Part shown: in pieces, positions 33,929-38,489 of the stretch
Numbering within the stretch: position 1 is the first letter of the stretch
Layout: each line of letters begins with the position of its first letter
The notes under the pieces: model-generated
The model's input: only the letters and a program-made list of their open reading frames with translations
Told to the model about the DNA's origin: nothing
The model's database searches: none
Made by a program: the position numbers and the translations under genes
From: Vibrio ezurae NBRC 102218
Lineage (GTDB): Bacteria > Pseudomonadota > Gammaproteobacteria > Enterobacterales > Vibrionaceae
Assembly (NCBI RefSeq): GCF_000467185.1
Contig: NZ_BATM01000055.1
Span: 1-38,489 of the forward strand
Direction: 5' to 3'
DNA length: 38,489 nucleotides

Positions 33929-34762
33929 ATGGAAAGAAAAACCCTACTCACGCATTGCACAGATGAGCCTGGCTTGATCGCAAAGATCACTAATATCTGT
34001 TACAAACACCAACTGAACATCATCCACAACAACGAGTTTGTGGATAATACTAGCGGGCATTTCTTCATGCGCACCGAGCTTGAAGGCAACTTCAACGATT
34101 CGGTATTTAAAGAAGACCTCGACTTTGCACTGCCAAATAATGCAGAGAAGACACTGGTTGATTCAAGCAAGAAAAAAGTGGTGGTGCTCGTCACCAAAGA
34201 ATCACACTGCCTTGGCGACATTCTAATGAAGACCTTCGACGGTAGCTTGAATGTCGATATCACTGCTGTGGTCAGCAACTACGATATTCTGCAACCATTG
34301 GTCGAGAAGTTTGATATTCCATTTCGCCATGTTAGCCACGAAGGCTTATCTCGCGAAGGCCATGAACTGAAAGTTCAAGAAGCTATTGATAGCTTTGAAG
34401 CTGACTACATCGTTTTGGCAAAATACATGCGTATTTTAACCCCAAGCTTTGTTGAGCATTATCAAAATCGCATCATCAATATTCACCATAGCTTCTTACC
34501 AGCATTTATCGGCGCAAAACCTTATCTGCAAGCGTATGAGCGCGGCGTGAAAATCATCGGTGCCACGGCGCACTTTGTGACGAATGATCTCGATGAAGGC
34601 CCAATCATCAAACAAGACGTAATTCCTGTTGATCACAACTTTAGTGCGCAAGATATGGCGCAAGCCGGTCGTGATGTTGAGAAAAACGTGTTGAGTAAAG
34701 CGCTCAATAAAGTGGTGAATGACCACGTATTTGTGTACGGCAATAAAACGGTTATTTTATAA
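33929..34762 (+). CDS. purU: Formyltetrahydrofolate deformylase
   Basis: A 277-aa enzyme that hydrolyses 10-formyl-THF to formate and THF, balancing one-carbon pools for purine synthesis. The N-terminal ACT domain (MERKTLLTHCTDEPGLIAKIT) senses methionine or glycine in E. coli. The C-terminal formyl transferase-like domain has the INIHHSFLPAFIGAKPY motif (about 184-200) and the catalytic DLDEGPIIKQ (about 220). I start at 33929; the ATG at 33878 would add 17 residues foreign to the family. Divergent from yoaA. Confidence 0.95.
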   Translation: MERKTLLTHCTDEPGLIAKITNICYKHQLNIIHNNEFVDNTSGHFFMRTELEGNFNDSVFKEDLDFALPNNAEKTLVDSSKKKVVVLVTKESHCLGDILMKTFDGSLNVDITAVVSNYDILQPLVEKFDIPFRHVSHEGLSREGHELKVQEAIDSFEADYIVLAKYMRILTPSFVEHYQNRIINIHHSFLPAFIGAKPYLQAYERGVKIIGATAHFVTNDLDEGPIIKQDVIPVDHNFSAQDMAQAGRDVEKNVLSKALNKVVNDHVFVYGNKTVIL

Positions 34763-34800
34763 GGGCGCTATTTTATAAACGCCTTATAAAAATAAACAGT

Positions 34801-34830
34801 AAGCAACTGCGCCATAATCGGCAGTTGCTT
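34801..34830 (-). terminator. Hairpin after the yecM-like gene
   Basis: AAGCAACTGC / GCAGTTGCTT (10-bp perfect stem, 10-base loop) overlaps the stop of the yecM-like gene by two bases. On the minus strand it is followed by ACTGTTTATTTTTA, a weak T-run, between convergent purU and the yecM-like gene. Confidence 0.6.
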
Positions 34831-35404
34831 ATGCTTGCTCTGATTCAACAATGCGTTTTAAAGAGTGCGGATGCAGTTTGATGCAAACCCCGTCCTTTTT
34901 AAAGGCTATGGTTGGATTGGCTAAACGCTCCCCTTCGCCTTTTGGGCTCGACAATTTCATTTTCAAATCATCATTAGGTAAAAAGCGAGTAAAGCGCTGC
35001 TGTAAATCAGCTAAATAGTCACTGGCGTGTTCTTTATCTGACGGCACCACAAATTCAATATGTTCCCAATCTTGAGCCGGATAGGTTTTGCCCGCAGCTG
35101 GGTATGGAAGCTCCAAACACTCTATAGACCAAGTGCCTACCTGAATGGGCGTATTAAAAGCGATGACCACGATTGGTCTGCCATTAATCTGCGCTTCTGA
35201 CAGTATCTGTCCCTGTTCTAACCACGCTTGATGTGCCAATTTGGCTAACTGCGCGTCATTGATACGCAGCGCAATATGATCGGCCTGAAATTGAGTCAGA
35301 TCTAAGCCGATCTCCAGCCCTAATGCTTCTATCTTTTGCGCAAACGCTTCCACTCGTTCTAGCATCTGTTGCGGGTGCAGGCCGGCTGCGAATAAAGGTG
35401 TCAT
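34829..35404 (-). CDS. yecM: YecM-like VOC-fold protein
   Basis: A 191-aa protein of the YecM family (VOC superfamily, glyoxalase-like fold). Likely metal ligands lie in ADHIALRIND (about 44-53) and WEHIEFVVPSD (about 112-122), with a further Glu/His set toward the C-terminus. The substrate of this family is not established. It is divergent from argS, which is its common neighbour in gammaproteobacteria. Confidence 0.88.
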   Translation of the reverse strand: MTPLFAAGLHPQQMLERVEAFAQKIEALGLEIGLDLTQFQADHIALRINDAQLAKLAHQAWLEQGQILSEAQINGRPIVVIAFNTPIQVGTWSIECLELPYPAAGKTYPAQDWEHIEFVVPSDKEHASDYLADLQQRFTRFLPNDDLKMKLSSPKGEGERLANPTIAFKKDGVCIKLHPHSLKRIVESEQA

Positions 35405-35610
35405 TTTTTAGCCTTTTCTTCATTTTTTAACGCTTTTGCAAAAGTTTACCTGCAACACAGAGTTTTACTATAGATTTATTCGAGATTGGACTCATTGGAG
35501 CACTTTTAGATTGGGCATTAACTTGTTATTATTACCTACATTTTTGTGAACTACGGCACGAAAGCACTTTATTAGCTTTCTTGACACTCCTTGAATTGAA
35601 GGAATTGCGT

Positions 35611-37344
35611 GTGAATATTCAAGCACTTATTAACGACAAAGTATCTCAAGCACTAGAAGCTGCAGGCGCCCCAGCGGGTAGCCCAGCGGCAGTGCGTCAA
35701 TCTGCAAAAGCTCAGTTTGGTGATTACCAAGCCAACGGCGTAATGGGCGTAGCAAAACGACTAGGTACAAACCCACGAGAATTTGCTCAAAAAGTGCTTG
35801 AGCACCTAGACCTTGATGGTATCGCTAGCAAAACAGAAATTGCTGGCCCTGGCTTTATCAACATCTTCCTTAGCGAAGAGTTTCTGGCTAAATCAGCAAA
35901 AGTAGCACTGGCTGACTCTCGTCTTGGCGTAGCCGCTGAAACACCAAAAACCATTGTCGCGGATTACTCTGCGCCAAACGTTGCTAAAGAAATGCACGTA
36001 GGCCACCTACGTTCAACCATCATTGGTGATGCAGTTGTACGTACATTAGAATTCTTAGGTCATAAAGTGGTTCGCGCCAACCACATTGGTGATTGGGGTA
36101 CCCAGTTCGGTATGCTGATTGCTAACCTTGAACGCGTTCAAGAGCAAGAAGGCGAAGTTTCCATGAAACTGTCTGATCTGGAAGGCTTCTACCGCGAATC
36201 TAAAAAACTGTACGACGAAGACGAAGCGTTCGCGGTTAAAGCTCGTAGCTACGTTGTTAAGCTGCAAAGTGGCGACAAATTCTGCGTTGATATGTGGAGA
36301 AAGCTGGTTGATATCACCATGCAACAAAACCAGCTTAACTATGACCGCCTAAACGTATCACTGACTCGTGACGACGTGATGGGTGAGAGCCAATACAACC
36401 ACATGCTAGCTAATGTGGTAGCTGACCTTAAAGAAAAAGGCTTGGCGCAAGAAGATGACGGCGCTCAAGTAGTATTCCTTGATGAGTACAAAAACAAAGA
36501 TGGCGACCCTATGGGCGTTATCGTGCAAAAACGTGACGGTGGCTTCCTATACACCACCACAGATATTGCGTGTGCAAAATACCGTTATGAAGAACTTGGC
36601 GCAGACCGCGTTCTTTACTTCATCGATTCACGCCAACATCAGCACTTAATGCAAGCTTGGACTATCGTGCGTAAAGCAGGCTATGTGCCAGAAGAAGTAT
36701 CATTAGAGCACCACGCCTTTGGCATGATGCTAGGTAAAGACGGTCGTCCGTTCAAAACCCGCGCTGGCGGTACAGTTCGCCTAGTGGATCTACTGGACGA
36801 AGCTGAAGAACGCGCTCAAAAACTGATTGAGTCTAAAAACCCTGATCTTGCAGAAGATGAGAAGAAATCAATCGCAACGACAGTGGCAATGGCAGCCGTG
36901 AAATACGCTGACCTATCTAAACACCGCACGACAGACTACGTGTTCGATTGGGACAACATGTTAGCCTTTGAAGGCAATACAGCGCCTTACATGCAATACG
37001 CGTACACTCGTGTAGCCTCTGTTTTTGCTAAAGCGGGCGTGTCTATGGATGACTTGCAAGGCGATATCATCGTGACTGATGAAAAAGAAAAAGCGCTTAT
37101 CGCTAAACTGCTACAGTTTGAAGAAGCAGTACAATCTGTCGCTCGTGAAGGTCAGCCACACATCATGTGTAGCTACCTATTTGAACTAGCTGGTCAATTC
37201 TCTAGCTTCTACGAAGCCTGCCCTATCTTAGTCGCAGAAGACGAAGCGATTAAACAAAGCCGTCTACAACTGGCTGCGCTTACAGCGAAGACCATCAAAC
37301 AAGGTCTATCTCTACTGGGTATTGAAACTCTAGAGCGCATGTAA
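35611..37344 (+). CDS. argS: Arginyl-tRNA synthetase
   Basis: A 577-aa class I synthetase that charges tRNA-Arg, the same tRNA family whose gene hosts the island. The HIGH-like motif is HVGH (129-132) in [15 protein letters not shown], and the KMSKS region is the usual ArgS variant, [13 protein letters not shown]. The N-terminal additional domain ([12 protein letters not shown]) and the C-terminal anticodon-binding domain ([15 protein letters not shown]...) are complete. I start at the GTG at 35611, with AAGGAAT upstream, which gives the exact family N-terminus (M)[10 protein letters not shown]; the frame is open 10 codons further to a TTG at 35581. Confidence 0.97.
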   Translation: MNIQALINDKVSQALEAAGAPAGSPAAVRQSAKAQFGDYQANGVMGVAKRLGTNPREFAQKVLEHLDLDGIASKTEIAGPGFINIFLSEEFLAKSAKVALADSRLGVAAETPKTIVADYSAPNVAKEMHVGHLRSTIIGDAVVRTLEFLGHKVVRANHIGDWGTQFGMLIANLERVQEQEGEVSMKLSDLEGFYRESKKLYDEDEAFAVKARSYVVKLQSGDKFCVDMWRKLVDITMQQNQLNYDRLNVSLTRDDVMGESQYNHMLANVVADLKEKGLAQEDDGAQVVFLDEYKNKDGDPMGVIVQKRDGGFLYTTTDIACAKYRYEELGADRVLYFIDSRQHQHLMQAWTIVRKAGYVPEEVSLEHHAFGMMLGKDGRPFKTRAGGTVRLVDLLDEAEERAQKLIESKNPDLAEDEKKSIATTVAMAAVKYADLSKHRTTDYVFDWDNMLAFEGNTAPYMQYAYTRVASVFAKAGVSMDDLQGDIIVTDEKEKALIAKLLQFEEAVQSVAREGQPHIMCSYLFELAGQFSSFYEACPILVAEDEAIKQSRLQLAALTAKTIKQGLSLLGIETLERM

Positions 37345-37392
37345 TTGGCGGATTAAACTTGCCTATATCTGGTAAGTGATACCCATAAAAAC

Positions 37393-37427
37393 AAAGGGTC
37401 TGAATATGATATTCAGGCCCTTTTTAA
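37393..37427 (+). terminator. Terminator after argS
   Basis: GGGTCTGAAT / ATTCAGGCCC (10-bp stem with one G-T pair) with flanking AAA and TTTTTAA, about 50 bp after the argS stop. Confidence 0.85.
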
Positions 37428-37573
37428 TAGGTTGTACATTCGCGCAAGTGGAACGAGTGAATGGTCGCAAATAATGTCATACCAATCACACTAAGTAAGT
37501 GTTCAAAAATTCTAACGCCGTTATCGAGTACGATTAGTATTGGATTGACTGAAATGACTTTGAGATAAAAATA

Positions 37574-38489
37574 GTGAATCAAACCCACCACTCACGCCAG
37601 CTATGGGCGGACAACCTGCGAGCATTAAGCGTCATTGCGGTGGTGCTACTGCATGTCGCTTCCGAGTTTGTCAGTGACATCGATGTGCACAATCCACTCT
37701 ATGGCAGTGCGAATTGGTGGTCAGGCAACATTTACATCTCGGCTACTCTGTGGTGTATCCCACTGTTTGTCATGATCAGTGGCTATTTTTTGTTAAACAA
37801 AAATGAAAGCCATCGCTGCTTCTTCAAAAAGCGCTGTCGGCGAATTTTAAGCCCTTTGCTGTTTTGGTCTGTGTTTTACTCATTGTGGGTGATATTAAAA
37901 CATGCTCTAAACGACGACTTATCCAGCGCGTATTTTACTGTTGCAAAAGGCTGGGTATTAGGAGAGCCATACTACCACCTATGGTATTTGTTCATGATAC
38001 CCTTCTTGTATCTCATCACCCCCGCATTAAGGATCATTTGCCATTCTGTTACACAACAGGAATTACGGCTTCTGATATGCCTGTGCTTTGCTTTAGCCAT
38101 GCTGTCTGCCGTATCTGATATCGTGTTGCTGTATTTCAATTTGAACGCAAAAATTAGCTTGTTTACCCATGAGTTTTTAAACTATATCGGTTATTTCTGC
38201 TTAGGTGGATATATTGGAAGATACAAGATAACGATCAACTCTACGTGGGCAACAGTCGCACTGATGACAGGCGTAATCACCACCATAGTGGGCAGCTATT
38301 TCATTAGCCATTTGTATTTTTACTCTTACTTAAGCGTCAATGTTGTCTTAGCTTCAACGGCGCTGTTTTTCCTGATAAAACAACACCTCAATAGAGACTT
38401 AAAGCTGTCGCAACTGGCTACGTATAGTTTTGGCATCTACCTCATACACCCTTTATTTATCAAATCCATAACGTCTCTTTTTGAGCATT
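37574..38489 (+). CDS. Acyltransferase 3-family membrane protein, C-terminus cut by window edge
   Basis: A frame of 305 codons with no stop, running off the window. The N-terminus has ADNLRALSVIAVVLLHVASEF, the signature of acyltransferase 3 (OafA/WecH-type) proteins, with the catalytic His in LLHV. Many hydrophobic segments follow, including IPLFVMISGYFLL and LWYLFMIPFLYLITPAL, so about 8-10 membrane spans are likely. Such enzymes acetylate or acylate surface polysaccharides on the outer face of the inner membrane; WecH-like acyltransferases acetylate ECA. The start is GTG with a poor ribosome-binding site (TGAGAT). Confidence 0.85.
   Translation, partial: MNQTHHSRQLWADNLRALSVIAVVLLHVASEFVSDIDVHNPLYGSANWWSGNIYISATLWCIPLFVMISGYFLLNKNESHRCFFKKRCRRILSPLLFWSVFYSLWVILKHALNDDLSSAYFTVAKGWVLGEPYYHLWYLFMIPFLYLITPALRIICHSVTQQELRLLICLCFALAMLSAVSDIVLLYFNLNAKISLFTHEFLNYIGYFCLGGYIGRYKITINSTWATVALMTGVITTIVGSYFISHLYFYSYLSVNVVLASTALFFLIKQHLNRDLKLSQLATYSFGIYLIHPLFIKSITSLFEH

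Noticed and set aside
1..38489. CRISPR array
   Set aside because: No regularly spaced repeats of 24-40 bp and no cas genes were seen.

Overview
The window reads as a piece of a Vibrio-type (Vibrionaceae) main chromosome carrying a mobile island beside a tRNA gene. The right 16 kb is an ordinary core segment: tRNA-Arg(TCT), folD, a lytic transglycosylase, ycgL, minCDE, rnd (TTG start), fadD, an alpha/beta hydrolase, an Slp lipoprotein, tsaB, yoaA, purU, a YecM-like gene, argS and the start of an acyltransferase. Gene content, order and protein sequences all look Vibrio-like; the species cannot be named from the sequence alone.

A 20.3-kb island lies between a 45-bp copy of the 3' end of tRNA-Arg at 1726-1770 and the intact tRNA-Arg gene at 22022-22098. 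It carries, from left to right: a P4-type tyrosine integrase; a four-gene leftward operon that looks like an extended type III restriction-modification or phage-defence cassette (SNF2 helicase with a PLD-like N-terminus, DUF4391 protein, beta-class adenine methyltransferase Mod, DEAD-type helicase/nuclease Res); a Sel1-repeat protein; a small Cro/CI-type repressor with repeated operator-like sites; a small unknown ORF; an AlpA-like regulator; a MobV-like relaxase with a long imperfect hairpin just upstream that could be an oriT; a small unknown ORF; a full-length group II intron (2161 bp) with its reverse transcriptase; a repeat-rich 0.8-kb stretch holding a MITE-like inverted repeat, a mini-ORF, a strong hairpin and a decayed tRNA-Ser(GGA); and an unknown protein with a possible C-terminal HTH. 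Integrase, AlpA-type regulator and relaxase together suggest an integrative mobilizable element whose main cargo is phage defence.

The first 1.7 kb (a truncated lipoprotein gene and a small ORF) is probably also accessory. Just outside the left att copy are a second tRNA-type terminator and a different tandem repeat, as if another element sits in tandem in the same tRNA locus.

The defence operon is the main candidate for biology beyond textbook type III R-M. Two helicases of different families, a methylase, a PD-(D/E)xK nuclease and a small accessory protein are tightly linked and share one strong terminator. The relaxase with its candidate oriT and the repeat-rich stretch near 20.3-20.9 kb are the next most interesting parts.
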